Source of the DNA: Argyresthia goedartella
Lineage: Eukaryota; Arthropoda; Insecta; Lepidoptera; Argyresthiidae
Assembly: GCA_949825045.1 (NCBI GenBank)
Contig: OX463818.1
Span: forward strand, 24,196,906 to 24,260,905
Reading direction: 5' to 3'
Length of the DNA: 64,000 bases
A program made the translations under genes and the position numbers. Under the pieces are notes generated by a model. The model was not told the origin of the DNA and did not search any database. It was given only the letters and a program-made list of their open reading frames with translations. Every line of letters starts with the position of its first letter. Positions within the stretch are counted from its first letter, which is position 1. Positions 20,239 through 32,303 of the stretch are shown here, in pieces.

Positions 20239-20938
20239 GTAATATGTAGTCATGTATAGTACTGGCACTAGCAAAAAGCGCAGTTTTGCAAGGGATACGC
20301 GAGATTTTTTACGTATTGGGTACATGCTTGTAGAAGCTGCAAAGTGAGATATGGACGGACGAGTGAGTTGGATGGCCGGGCTGCAGGCGAGACCCTCTAA
20401 CAGACGAGTCTATCCATCTCTTGCACTTTTGGCCGAGACATTACAGAGTGATTTTCACGACTACTGCGGGGAAATAAAATGGGATATTACGAGTATAAGT
20501 GCAGCATCAAAAGTTTTCTTTAGCACCTGCAACCTAGCGTCTTTTTTTGAATGTAAGCAATTAATTAATGGAACAGCTTCTGTTATATTAATTCATCATC
20601 TCTACTAGCGCAATAGAATATTACACGTCGAGCGCCAATTCACAAACAAAAATGATATAGCTTAGCGCTACTGATGAATATTTTAGCATCAAAATTGATA
20701 ACTCAGCGGTAGATTTTGTCAGTGGGCCTCTTTATGTATTTTAGAGATTCAACATCTGTCCCGAAATAAAATAAAATTCTCACCTCATATTTTGTCACTG
20801 AATATATTTGTTCTACAACTAAATTAATAAATCATATTCCATTTACATGAACATTCGCATATTTTTTTCTGGATTTTTGGCGACTAGATCGAATAGAATT
20901 TCAAATCCTAATCCGGGCACCCCACTACCTAGGCATTT

Positions 20939-21118
20939 CTCTCAAGGCAGTTTTGGCGTATTTTTATGTGCCGGAGGCACTAAGGGGCGGAGGCGACCGC
21001 GCAATGCTGCGCACCGAGCGGGATGTGGCGGCTGAGGCTGGTCGGCTAAACCCGAGGCTTCGGAGGCGAGCGTGCGGGGCATCGCCGTAGCCTCGTAGTA
21101 GCCAGAGCTAGGGCAATT
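20939..21118. other. GC-rich patch, unassigned
   Basis: About 180 bp far richer in G+C than its surroundings (GGGGCGGAGGCGACCGCG, CGAGGCTTCGGAGGCGAG). No exon signals in the correct phase and no similarity to other parts of the window that I can see. The rest of 20240-21350 shows no gene. Confidence 0.35.
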
Positions 21119-21350
21119 TCAAAAAATAATGCGAATCTAGTAAAGTATCTATAGATTCAGTCTTCAATTACTTATGCTAACATATAAAGTTTGAGGTGAC
21201 TATATGAAATTAGAGCTCGTTGAAATAATTTTATGCTGAACCGAAGCTTGTATCACGATATAATAGTTTCTTGAAAATGATTTATTAAACTCTTGAATTT
21301 AAATCTGTAGACAATTAATCAATTTTGAAGACGAAACTGGTATTTTAAAT

Positions 21351-21708
21351 AAAACCGGCCAAGTACGAGTCGGACTCGCGCACGAACGGTTACATACCAC
21401 CGTACAATGGTAGGGATGGTGTGGGGTGAATAGTTTGCATTCAACATAGCAAAATGTTGTTTACAAAGTTATTGGTGCGGCTACTTTCACACTCTATGTA
21501 CGTAACCAGCTGCATTCATAAGTTTGTGTGGTATTGAAATAATTGTTCTATGGGAGCACCCTTAAGTATTTATTTTATTCTGTTTTTTAGTATTTTTTCT
21601 GTGAAAATTTCAACTGTAACTACCACGGCCTGGTGACAGACAGAGAGGCAGACACGGAGTTTTAGTAATAGGGTCCCGTATTTATGCTTTGGGCACGGAA
21701 CCCTTTAG
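21351..21708 (+). repeat. Dispersed 'GGTTCCGTACC' repeat, copy 2
   Basis: Starts AAAACCGGCCAAGTACGAGT and ends TTTGGGCACGGAACCC; otherwise as in 1911-2318, with a deletion around the GACAGACAGAG tract. A further fragment beginning TTTAGGGTTCCGTAGTG follows directly. The stretch 21710-22076 holds an unsupported 88-codon frame and no recognised feature. Confidence 0.8.
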
Positions 21709-22076
21709 GGTTCCGTAGTGAGGCAGCTTTTTAAAGCTGCATCAAACATCACCTAAATAAAATTAATTATACAGAAAATATTGTTTTAGATAAAATAGGT
21801 TCGTAATACGGCCTGGCGGATTCCGCCATTTCCGCAATTTTTTGACAGCACACGTCAAGCACGATTTTACCTACGAGTCAACATGCTGCACGCTTTTACA
21901 GATATGAAGCGGCATGAAGCGAAATCTGTCGACAGAACCATAACAAGACAAGCCAACAATGTTTTTTCTGTTTTTTCGGGCCTGTTCAAACAGGTCAGAA
22001 ATGTTTTTGTTGTCCTGGTTAACTTTTCATTGTTTTGCGGCCCCATTACAGACCATCTTTCGCCACATTTCCGAGC

Positions 22077-24440
22077 TTTTTTTTTTTTTATTTATTTCCA
22101 TAGGATGTTGTTACATCACTTAGATCCGTCATTACATTTTTTTGGGTGAATTCACTAACACAATGGCGGAATCTGTGGAGAAGAGCTCACCGAAGAAACT
22201 CCACAGTCGTCGCATCTTTTACGTTTCCTTTTTTAAATAAAATATTGTCAAATTACAAAATGAATGCTAATTATATATCGAAACAGCCTGTTACTCAAAC
22301 AATCTATTCCCATGGACATCTGTCCTCTAAGTAATCAGATATCCTATAGTAACCTTTTTTATACAATTTCTGTTGTATTATTATTTTAAACTTGTCTAAA
22401 GGTAAGTTTTTAATATCAGTAGGGACCTTATTGTAATAGCGTATACAATTGCCTTTAAAAGAATTACTAATTTTATGTAGTCGGCTTACATAAGCAACCA
22501 ACTTGTCTTTATTTCTAGTATTAAAATTGTGTATATCACTGTACTTCTGAAAATTTGTTATATTTCTTTTTACATACACAAGATTGTCATAGATATATTG
22601 AGACACAAATGTCAGAATATTGATTTCTTTAAACTTTTCCCTCAGTGACACTCTAGGCCCTAATCTATAAATTGCACGAACAGCCCGTTTCTGCAGAATA
22701 AATATACTATTAGCATTCGCAGCGTGACCCCACAATAAAATACCATAGGTCATTAGACTATGAAAGTAACTAAAGTAGACTAGTCTAGCGGTGTCTACGT
22801 CGGTAAGAGCTCTAATTTTTTTAACTGCGAACGCTGCCGAACTCAGTCTGTTCGACAATTTATTTATATGAGGATCCCATTGTAGTTTGGCGTCTAAAGT
22901 AATGCCCAAAAAGACAGTCGACTGCACAAGGTCCAATCTCTGTCCTTTTATAAATATGTCTGTAGTTACCGGGTTCACATTGGGTAACACGAATTTAATA
23001 CATTTAGTTTTCTTTTCATTAAGTAATAAATTGTTAACAGTAAACCAGTTCACTATACTAGAGATAGCATTGTTTACCTCGTCATAATTGGATTGCTGTC
23101 TTTTAACTTTAAATATCAAAGAAGTATCATCGGCAAACAATACTAACCCATGTTTTGCTTTAACAAGGTAAGGTAAATCATTAATATATACTAAAAACAA
23201 GAAAGGACCAAGAATTGAACCTTGCGGTACGCCCATACTTATTGAAGACCCAGGTGATCTTTTCCCATTAACATCGACCATCTGAACCCTATCTGTTAGA
23301 TATGACTCCAGAAGGCCAAGTGCCTGATCTTTTACACCATAATGGCGTAACTTCCTGACAAGAGTGTCATGATGGACGCAATCAAAAGCCTTGGATAGAT
23401 CGCAGAAGACACCTATTGCATCCATTGCGTCTTCCCAGGCATCAAAAATATTGTCGATTAGTTCAACACCAGCATCGGCTGTTGAACGACCCTTTGTGAA
23501 ACCAAACTGAGCAATATGAATTAAATTATTGAGATAAAAATGGCTTTGCAATCGATTAAGTATGAGTTTTTCAAATATTTTGCTAAGCGTTGGTAGTATC
23601 GATATGGGTCTAAAATTGGTGGGGTCTGATGTACTACCAGCTTTGAATAAAGGTATAACTTTACTTAGTTTCATCAAGTCAGGAAACACACCATTATCTA
23701 TACATTGATTAAATATACAACAAAGGTGAGGTGCAATACAATCTACAATGGAACTAATAATTTTTACTGATAGACCATGGGCGTCAGCTGTCTTTTTCAT
23801 TTCCAGGGATTTAAACGCTTTTACAATGTCTTCATTATTTACGTGCCTAAATTTAAAATCTGTTTTACAATCCTCAAAGTTTTGTTTAAGTATAGATTCA
23901 GCAGCAGCGGGAGATGAATTTAAAGACTTGGTTGTTGAAACTGGAATGTCCATAAAGAAATTTTCGAAAGCTTTTGCTACTTCTAGGTCTGTACTTAGCA
24001 ATTGATTATCTATCTTAAGCTTGAAGTTATTATGTGTAGCTTTGGCCTTTCCAGTCTCTCTGTTTATAATTTGCCAAGTCGTTTTCATTACATTGCTACT
24101 AGATTAAATTTTGTTTTTAATGAAATTAGATTTAGCTACGGCACAAACGCGTTTAAACATTTTTGAATAACTACGAACATAATCTAGAAAGGCCGTATTT
24201 TTGTTATATGATTTCTCTTCATAGAGTTCATATAATCTTCGTCTGCTCCTATGAATTCCAACTGTCGCCCAATCACTAAACAAAGCTTTGTTATTAACTT
24301 TTATAGTTTTTGATTTAAATACCGTATCATATTCATTTTTGACAAGGTTAAATACTGAGTTGTACAACAAATTTGGATCGTCACTGTATGGTATTTCCCA
24401 TAGTTTATCTAAAATATTATTCCTGTAGTGTTCAAGCCGA
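22077..24440 (-). mobile_element. CR1/jockey-like LINE, 5'-truncated, one nonsense codon
   Basis: A single minus-strand frame covers the end of the endonuclease linker and the whole reverse transcriptase. A 594-codon ORF (24088-22304) has the blocks GSTSDPTNFRPISIL, FCDLSKAFDCVHHD, GVPQGSILGPFLF and the catalytic FADDTS (about residue 317). The upstream ORF (24370-24104) is in the same frame and separated by one TAA only. The C-terminus reads KKGYYRISDYLEDRCPWE. The 3' UTR contains a hairpin (22173-22206), and the 3' end is GGAAATAAATAAA followed by A-rich sequence. Close relative of the full-length element at 44-49 kb; truncated at about 24440 and so not mobile. Orientation is opposite to the host gene, in the intron between exons J and K. 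Confidence 0.9.
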
Positions 24441-25049
24441 GTGTCACAGTGGAGTGAAAAATATATTAATCCCTTATATAATATAGGTGTACCAGTTTCG
24501 TCATAAATGGCACGGAACGATTAGCCGGGTAGTGGCCTAGTGATACCGCGGTCGACTAATATATTTGAAGGCTGCTAACTTGTTCGAGTACATCTGTACT
24601 GCTCTTACAATCACATTTAATATATAGAATAATGCACCAAGTTAAAAACTTTAAAAACCCGACTTCAACTCAGGCCCTATTTCTTCCTCCCCGGTCGGGA
24701 TATTCATATGAATCCCGTACATGTATATGCCCAGAAAAGTCTCCATCAAAACTTTTGCTGCACGGAACCACAAATTAAAACGTCATCTGTGTATATATTT
24801 TTTGTTTTCGTTGTTTTTTTTCGAAAAGCGCTAATTCAATTTTGATAAAATTATATGGGACCACCTCTGAAGTATGACCAACCAATCAAAACTAGAATTA
24901 TCAAAATCGATTCATAATTGACGGAATAATCGCGTAACAAAAAAGACAAGTCGAATAGAGAACCTCCTCCTATTTCAGTCGGTTGAAAAAGATCATGAAT
25001 ACCTAAAGATCAGCCTGAAAGTTTGCATATGTCAATCCCATCCATAAGT
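24441..25049. other. Intron, nothing recognised
   Basis: AT-rich sequence without an exon, repeat match or coding frame I can support. Confidence 0.4.
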
Positions 25050-25870
25050 CAGGACCAAATACGAGGTTTCCAACTATCGACCCATTTTTCTATCATCCCT
25101 TTGAATAACTGAAACAAAACAGAATTTATCCCGTTATAGAACCATTCCATGTCCCAAACCAGCGTGGCTTTGTCAAATCGCGCTCCACGCTTCTCATGTA
25201 TTCCAATAAAAGCAGGAGTGCCCCAGGGCTCTGTACTAGGACCAAGTTTATACTTAACACACAGTACACAGCAGAGCTTCCAGAAGCCAACAAATTGATG
25301 ACCACTACCTTCGCGGACGATACAGCTGCACTGACGTCTCATAAAGACCCAGAAACTGCCTGTAAGGAGCTGCAAACACATCTCAACGAAGTGAACGCGT
25401 TGATGAAAGGTGGCGCATCAAAGTCAGCGCAGCTAAATCCAATCATATCACCTTTACTCTGAGACGTCAGGACTGCCCTCCGGTGAAACTTGCTGAGGAC
25501 ACATTACCACACAATACTGGAGTCAAATGTATATCTTGAAATCAAACATGGCGTGACCACATAAGGAAAAAGCGTGATAAGCTAAACCACAGATACAGAT
25601 CACTGAAATTGCTTATTGAAAGATAGTCTAAGCTACATTAATTCAACAATAAGGTACTCGTCTACAAGACTGCTAAAACCGATATGGAATATAGTATAAA
25701 GGGGAACTGCATTAACTCTAACATGGAAATCTTACAACGCTTCCAAAATTCGGATCTGAAGTCAATAGTAAATGCACCTTGGTTCACAAGAAATGATGAA
25801 ATTCATGACTACCGAGATTGAAGAGAAAGCCTGTTTGGGACAATATATAGATAACCCAAAAAGTACCAAG
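25050..25870 (+). mobile_element. Jockey-like LINE fragment, heavily mutated
   Basis: Plus-strand translation with several frameshifts gives GVPQGSVLGPS, EANKLMTTTFADDTAALTSH, DPETACKELQTHLNEVNA, ILQRFQNS and NAPWFTRNDEIHD. This is the order of motifs in jockey-clade reverse transcriptases (motif B, FADD, and the C-terminal block). Both ends are missing. Confidence 0.8.
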
Positions 25871-25999
25871 AAGGGCTACCAGGACAATGGAATGGAATGC
25901 CCAAAGCGCCATAAACCTTCATAAAAACTGCTCATGGTTGCAAAACCGATTGCAAGTTGGCCAAATACATGAAAAAAAAAACAACGATCTCTTTCAATC

Positions 26000-27045
26000 C
26001 ATGGACCAGAATATCGCAAGGGACTTAAAGAAAGCATTAGACCAGGTTGGAAAAAACTGGCATGGACTTACGCAAATTATCGAATGCGGTCCCGGTGTTC
26101 TCCGGAGCTCCTCAACGACCTATCATAGGCCCATTTATTTCAGTTTATCGTTATTAACGATATGGCACTGTGTTTTCAACACTCCAATTATTTCTTGTAC
26201 GTGGATTACCTAAAGGTCTATAGGGAATCCTTTCTGACATGGACACCGTGTTACTTGAACAAGACCTAGATAGACATCGAGTCTACTATATTGGTAATAA
26301 TCACATATTATAACATTAAAACATTTTTTAAATATTTACTTACGGGCATACATTGCTTCTAGCCCCACACTAGGATACCCTGTGTCGTGGGAACCAAAAA
26401 CAGCGACGTCACAAACATATAAACATCCAAGACCTGGTTTTTCTTTTCTTTTATTCCCAGCCGCGGATTGCACCCGGTTATATAAGATTCACAAAACATG
26501 TAATAGATCGTAATACACGTGAATACCATATAGGCGGCCACGCATTGAAAAGAGTGACATGTTTACGTGGCCTAGGCGTCTACTTTCATGAAAAACCGAC
26601 CTTCGGCGCACACATCATGCAGGGAATATGCATACCCTATCTGAAATGATGCAAAAGAAGTTTCTTCTTAGTTTGAATTACCGTGTCAGGTCTGCTAAGA
26701 GGTCATTTGTTTATCTTCTAACACATTATAGACAGATGTCAGTGCACGTCGCACGCTCGCGGATGCTGTTGTTCTCAAGCGGATCTGCACTAGTGACTAC
26801 AACTGCCCAGAGCTTGTCTCCCTTGTAAGGTACCATATTCCTCTGTGAGCTGGCTCTTCCACGTCAAAGCCACTCGCACCAATGCTTGCAAACGGGCGCC
26901 AATACATCGCCTTCGTGCAAACCACTGTTTGACTCGTCTGTCAGTCGGTTCAAACATTCCATACGTAAGCTGTTGTTCACCAAAGTCGACAATCGTCGAT
27001 TATTAGGCAGTATTATCATATTGCCTAATTATTAATGGGGATCGA
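26000..27045 (+). mobile_element. Second LINE fragment, different clade, split by a SINE
   Basis: Translation shows a decayed motif-B region (VFSGAPQRPIIGPFISVY), SDMDTVLLEQDLDR, and after the interruption at 26345-26520 HALKRVTCLRGLGVYF, then KPTFGAHI. The order fits the reverse transcriptase of a LINE distinct from the jockey-like one at 25 kb. Many stops. Confidence 0.6.
26345..26430 (-). repeat. SINE 3'-region fragment
   Basis: Minus strand carries CCTAGTGTGGGGCTAGAAGC and GACGTCGCTGTTTTTGG. Matching pieces lie at 32740-32800 (+) and 32968-33045 (-). It interrupts the LINE frame at 26 kb. Confidence 0.6.
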
Positions 27046-27204
27046 TGTAATCTTTTAATTACACATTGTACAAAATAATAGTAAATAACATTTACGCGTA
27101 CTGCTTGTTTTCACTTTATGAAGCACCACACATTTTTATTAGGTGGTTTTTGCATTTTTATACATAACTTTTAAATTATATATTTTGTTGTTTGTATCTG
27201 CTTC

Positions 27205-27560
27205 TAATTGTTTAGGGTCCCGTACCTAGGAATACCCTTTTTCTCAGGAACGCGTTAAGATATCAAGTTGAAATTAATATCGATCACTCACTACTCAGGT
27301 CTGTGGTCTGTTAAAGTTGTGATAAAATCAAACTTATGGGTCAACGCAATCAAAGGATACCGCCATTTATGCCACAATTTTGCTTAATTTGCTTAATACT
27401 CGCATGGGAATCCAAACCTATGGGATACTTTCCGTTGACCTAGATTGATAAAATTTGGCACGAAGCCTTATAAGTCTTATAGCTCAATAAAAGACCATAC
27501 ATTTGTAGTTCCTTCACAAAAAATGCGTGCGCGAGTCCAACTCGCAATTGGCCGGGTTAT
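27205..27560 (-). repeat. Dispersed repeat with GAGTTGGACTCGCGCACGC edge
   Basis: The right edge on the minus strand (CCGGCCAATTGCGAGTTGGA) resembles the head of the 1911-2318 family, and the left edge is AGGGTCCCGTACCTAGG, but the interior is different. Probably a related subfamily. The sequence between this and exon K at 27949 holds a small hairpin around 27640-27690 and nothing else recognisable. Confidence 0.5.
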
Positions 27561-27948
27561 TTTCCCACCTTCAACCTACAAGGGATACCCTAATGGATCA
27601 GTAAGATTTTAATTGATAGTGTATTTGTCTCCTGTCTGTCATGTATTGTAACTTGTCATGTGTTTAACCCCTTACAATACAAGACAGACATATTTATCCT
27701 ACTTGTAACCCCTAAATAAATATGTTCATATACGTTGCCGGGGCGCCGACATAGCCCTGTCATCTTTTGACTTTTTATTCACGTTAAGATGTGCTTCTCA
27801 CCAGAAGGAGACAGAAACCACCAGAATCAGACACCTCTGATGATATAAAATATGTATTGTAATCCGAGATCCGCCCACTAATCCACTACTACAAAAAAAT
27901 TTAATGTACCACACCATTTAATTCCTAATGCTTCACCTAACTTCACAG

Positions 27949-28048
27949 TAGTGAGCCAAACTTCAGAACCGCGCCCCGCATCGTGCCAGGACCAGCGATC
28001 AGCGCTACCCAGGCCCTCGAGGTTGCCGGGTCCTAGGCGAGGATTGCG
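27949..28048 (+). CDS. Host gene, exon K
   Basis: Acceptor CTAACTTCACAG, donor GTAAAT. TA completes a Val codon with the G left by exon J, then 32 codons: VSQTSEPRPASCQDQRSALP and RPSRLPGPRRGL, ending two bases (CG) into an Arg codon that the last exon completes with A. Basic and proline-rich. SRLP is a relaxed form of the EB-binding SxIP motif, and the LPRPSRLPGPRRGLRPPS context is typical of plus-tip protein tails. Confidence 0.82.
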
Positions 28049-28059
28049 GTAAATTAAAC

Positions 28060-29034
28060 TGTATTAACTAGCCAATCAACACTTCCCAGTAGTCATAATA
28101 TACTAGTTAGCCAGTAGACACTTCCCAGTTGTTAAACTATGTTAGTTAGCCAGTAGAAACTTCCTAGTAGTCAAACTATGATAGTCAGTAAAGACTTCCC
28201 AGTAGTCAAACTATAGTTTATCCACTTGTCTGTGGGTAGATCAAAAAATGGCGATTATAAACCTTATTGCTTGGTAATAAAGTTCAAATGCTATGAAAAA
28301 TAATCAATCAATCATCTGATTGATTATAGCCAGTAAATACTTCCTAGTAGTTAATCTAAGTTAGTTAGCCAGTAGACACTTCCCACTAGGCAAACTATAG
28401 TTTAGAGCCAGTACACACTTCCCAGTAGTGAAACTATGTTAGTTAGCCAGTAGACACTTCCCAGTAGGCAAACTATAGTTTAGAGCCAGTCAACACTCCC
28501 CAGTAGTCAAACTATGTTAGTTAGCCACTAGACACTTCCCAGTAGGCAAACTATAGTTTAGAGCCAGTAAACACTTCCCAGTAGTCAAACTATGTTAGTT
28601 AGAACTATGTTAGTTAGCCAGTAGACACTTCCCAGTAGGCAAACTATAGTTTAGAGCCAGTACACACTTCCCAGTAGTCAAACTATGTTAGTAAGCCAGT
28701 AGACACTTCCCAGTAGGCAAACTATAGTTTAGAGCCAGTAAACACTTCCCAGTAGTCAAACTATGTTAGTTAGAACTATGTTAGTTAGCCAGTAGACACT
28801 TCCCAGTAGGCAAACTGTAGTTTAGAGCCAGTACACACTTCCCAGTAGTCAAACTATGTTAGTAAGCCAGTAGACACTTCCCAGTAGGCAAACTATAGTT
28901 TAGAGCCAGTAAACACTTCCCAGTAGTCAAACTATGTTAGTTAGCCACTAGACACTTCCCAGTAAGCAAACTATAGTTTATAGCCAGTAAAAACTTCCCA
29001 GTAGTCAAAACTATGTTAGTTTGTTAGCCAGTAG
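28060..29034 (+). repeat. Tandem array of 'cacttcccagtag' units
   Basis: Alternating units: one with TTAGCCAGTAGACACTTCCC then AGTAGGCAAACTATAG (about 36 bp) and one with TTTAGAGCCAGTAAACACTT then CCCAGTAGTCAAACTATG (about 41 bp), giving dimers of about 77 bp with local duplications of TTAGAACTATG. Remnants at 30058-30170, 30335-30400 and 31660-31690 show that the array once continued to about 31.7 kb and was broken up by the LINE pieces and the mariner. Lies in the last intron of the host gene. Confidence 0.92.
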
Positions 29035-29230
29035 TCGTTTGAAAGAACACTATCTTTCTCTTCCATGCTGAGTCATAATATGTATTGGTTTGGTATCTAT
29101 TTATGTATATGTTTCATTTTTATATATTATTATTTTTGGTTTTATTTAGATATTGATAAGTAGTTTATTATTTTATAAATGTATTTAATATTTTGCACAT
29201 AGTACTACCTGTAGCTTCATTTTATCCTCT
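29035..29230 (+). mobile_element. LINE 3'-end fragment (same family as 18766)
   Basis: CGTTTGAAAGAACACT, CTTCCATGCTGAGT and TATTTTGCACATAGTACTACCT match the 3' UTR of the element at 18.8-19.1 kb in the opposite orientation. Only the UTR is present. Inserted into the tandem array. Confidence 0.65.
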
Positions 29231-29925
29231 TTATCAAAAGTAAAAAAGTAAAAAATATTTTATTTGAATTAAGATTTTTACAAATCGTTTTTCGACTTCT
29301 AAGCTATTATGAATGGCATGTTCACTACCAGTGTACGCATGCTGTGGAGAAGAACGGCCAGAAGAAACTCCACAGGAATCGTATCTTGTGTACTTTCCTT
29401 TTAAATATATAAATAATCATACATAAGTCATAATTACAATCTATTCCACTGATTTGGGACAACAGTTGACCAGACGTTTTTATCGTCTAAGTAATCATTT
29501 ATCGTATAGTAGGCCTTAGCACAACATATTTTTAATTTTAGTTTTAAACTGGGAATCGGACAGATTTACAATATCATCTGTTATTTTATTATAGAAGCGA
29601 ATACAGTTAGTTCCCCATGAATGAATTGTTTGCCTTACACAGTCTAAATTTTTGGTGCGCTATTTTATTTTTATTTCTATTATTTATATAATATTATGCA
29701 TATCAGAATTCTAAGGAAATAGCGTTTTGTTCTCCCGGACATACAAGATATTTTCAAATATGTACTGTGAGGATACCGTGAGGATATCAATTTCTTTAAA
29801 CAATTATCTAAGGGAATCGCGTCCACGCAATTTATATATGGAACGTATCGCCCTCTTCTGTAACACAAAGGTGCTATTTATGTTAGCAGCTTGACCCTAC
29901 AATAAAATTCCGTAGGACATCACGA
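29231..29925 (-). mobile_element. CR1/jockey-like LINE, 3' fragment
   Basis: Minus-strand frames give MSYGILL, FVLQKRAIRSIYKLRGRDSLR, SSQYIFENILYVREN and AYYTINDYLDDKNVW, matching the C-terminus of the intact element at 44-47 kb. The 3' UTR hairpin (29342-29375) is preserved. Several stops and frameshifts. Confidence 0.82.
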
Positions 29926-30403
29926 ATCTTTCTGACATATCTGATATATCTAGGTTTGATCGAAGAAATCTCTTGTTAGGCATAAGCTCGGCTTTTTCAT
30001 GTTGTTTTTTTTTCATTTTTATATTAACTGTTTTTATGCAATTAAGTATATTGATTGATTGACACTTCCCAGAAGGCAAACTATATTTTAAAGCCAGTAG
30101 ACACTTCCTGTTAGTCAAACTATATTAGCTATCTAGTTAACACTTCCCAGTAGTCAAAGTTATGTTTGCTAGTCCTTTCACTTCTTTGATGGCCATAAAA
30201 GAAAAGAAAAAATTACTTAAAAAATAAGGCAAATTTTATGTTGTTCCTCCACAAATGCACACAATAGAATACCTTCAGTACAGTTCTAGGTGACGACTGT
30301 TATTTACAGGACTGGATTGTCCTTACGCGAGCCTACAAGCTAGCCAGTAGACACTTTCAAATTGTCACCCATGCTAGCCAGACACCTCTCAGTACACTAA
30401 CTA

Positions 30404-31656
30404 TTAGGTCATTACATATGAAATTGGCGTTTCGCCGTTTGATCTCAAATATCTCCTCTATGGTTAGGAATTACAAATTCAGATTTATACAGCTATTTAC
30501 TCATGTATTTGTGTTTCTAAAATTATAATTCATTTGTTATTTCCTCAATTGTTTTTTTTCTTGCGTCACTCAGCTTACAAAATGGAAAAATTGAAATATC
30601 GCGTTATTTACGAGTATGAGTTCTACCGTGGCACCAGTGCTGCAGAAACCGCTCGAAAGATTAATGATGTGTATGGCGACGGCGCCGCAATAGAAAACAC
30701 AGTGCGTTTTTGGTTCCAACGTTTTCGTTCTGGAAATTTCGACCTGCAGAACAAGCTCCGTGGACGGCCGGAGACCAAAGTCGATAATGAAGAATTGAAG
30801 GCTATTGTGGAAGCGGATCCATCGCAAACCACGTCCGAGTTAGCTGCAGGCTGCGGTGTTAGTGATAAAACTGTTTTAATCCACTTGAAGCAAATTGGGA
30901 AGGTGAAAAAGCTTGAAAGGTGGGTACCTACGAACTGAGTGAAGCAAATCAACCAACGCGCGTTGACTGCTGCGTTGCATTACTCACCCGGCACAATAAT
31001 GAAAGGATTTTAAATCGAATCATTACCTGTGATGAAAAGTGGATCCTGTACGATAATCGGAAGCGCTCATCGCAATGGCTGAACCCTGCCGGACCAGCCA
31101 AACCATGCCCCAAGCGAAAATTTACTCCAAAAAAGTTACTTATGAGCGTTTGGTGGACTAGTGCTGGTGTCGTTCACTACAGCTTTCTTAAATCTGGCCA
31201 GACGATACGGCAGATGTCTATTGTCAGCAACTGCAAATCATGAATCAGAGGCTGGTTAATCGCTCTAGGCCACTGCTGCTTCATGATAACGCTAGACCAC
31301 ACACTGCACAACAGACGGCTACCATATTAGAGGAGCTTCAATTGGAATGTCTAAGACATCCACCGTACTCTCCGGACCTTGCTCCAACAGATTACCATTT
31401 TTTTTCGAAATTTGGATAACTTCTTGAAAGGGAAAAAATTCAACTCCGATCGGGCAGTCCAAACCGCCTTCAAAGATTTTATTGATTCCCTTCCAAATGT
31501 TTTTTTTTAGTAAAGGAATCGAAGAACTACCTATGAGATGGCAAAAGTGTATAGATAGCAATGGTACATACTTTGATTAAATATATATATTATATTTAAA
31601 AAAAAACGACTATGTTCCTCCCATGCAAAACGCCAATTTCATATTTAAGGACCTAA
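30404..31656 (+). mobile_element. Mariner transposon, near complete, 1253 bp
   Basis: Complete ends: TTAGGTCATTACATATGAAA at the left and, inverted, TTAGGTCCTTAAATATGAAA at the right, each flanked by TA. The transposase frame starts MEKLKYRVIYEYEFYRGTSA (helix-turn-helix) and shows ITCDEKWILYDNRKRS, LLHDNARPHTAQQTA and HPPYSPDLAPTDYHFF. There are 34 residues between the second and third catalytic Asp, so DD34D. Single-base frameshifts near WVP (about 30930), after KSGQT (about 31210) and near YHFF (about 31400) inactivate it. All catalytic residues are still present, so the element is young. Confidence 0.95.
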
Positions 31657-31695
31657 TATGTTAGCTAGCCAGTAGAAAAATCCCAGGAGGTGATA

Positions 31696-31829
31696 AAGGC
31701 CCGTAGTAATAAACCGTTCTCAGCTCTGAGAGCTATCTCAAGCGCTTGAAATGACAGATTTGATAGGGCGAAACCGTCATTGTCAGCTGTGACAGCTCTC
31801 AGAGCTGAGAGTTTATTAATACGGGCCTT
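31696..31829. repeat. MITE-like hairpin with GGCCCGTA ends
   Basis: AAGGCCCGTAGTAATAAACC on the left and TTTATTAATACGGGCCTT on the right are inverted, continuing to CTCAGCTCTGAGAGCT/AGCTCTCAGAGCTGAG, each of which is itself a palindrome. About 134 bp, no coding capacity; just outside the remnant of the tandem array. Confidence 0.65.
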
Positions 31830-31985
31830 AGACTGTATTCAGTAGGCACTAGAAACTAACCTCTATCACTAACGGGAAATGTTACCTATCTGGGTGCATA
31901 CGATAAACATATCAGGATCACTTTACTAGGATCACTCGAGTCTGGCATTGTGTTAGGTATGCTTAACTTAGTTTATTATTTTCAG

Positions 31986-32037
31986 ACCACCATCAGCCTA
32001 TTCAGTGGCGCCAGCGGGTGACGCCGATCACTACTAA
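31986..32037 (+). CDS. Host gene, terminal coding exon L
   Basis: Acceptor TTATTATTTTCAG. One base completes Arg from exon K, then PPSAYSVAPAGDADHY and TAA. The phase from exon K forces this frame and gives the sensible Pro/Arg-to-Pro continuation RGLRPPSAYS. In a direct join from exon J the alternative frame would run to a later TAG, which I consider less likely. The protein ends in Tyr. Confidence 0.78.
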
Positions 32038-32297
32038 CAACATTTTAGCCACCCAAGTGTCCATCAGTGCCAACTAGGAGCGCTAAAAAACGATTGACTA
32101 AACAAAATTCTTGTACATTATTAATATAACAAATGTAATATGACTGATATATATACGATACTCGGTGTCCTTAAAAAGCTTTTAAATTTTTCCTGTATTA
32201 TTTGATAATATGTTTATAACACTTCACAAATTCCAAACGAAATTTCAGACTGAAAAGATGTGGAGTCCTTGTTGTCACACTTTATCGGATTGAAATG

Positions 32298-32303
32298 AAT
32301 AAA
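32298..32303 (+). promoter_or_regulatory. Candidate polyadenylation signal of the host gene
   Basis: AATAAA about 260 bp after the stop codon at 32037, the first canonical signal downstream of the terminal exon. It fits the end of a short 3' UTR. Confidence 0.5.

Noticed and set aside
21883..22149. 88-codon frame MLHAFTDMKRHEAK as a host exon
   Set aside because: It runs into the LINE 3' end and has no splice signals fitting exons J or K.
28060..29034. CRISPR-like array
   Set aside because: Units are contiguous without unique spacers, in a eukaryotic intron; it is a tandem satellite-type repeat.
31986..32085. Alternative terminal exon frame giving DHHQPIQWRQRVTPITT
   Set aside because: It requires joining exon J directly to this exon; the exon K phase instead gives a proline-rich ending consistent with the rest of the protein.
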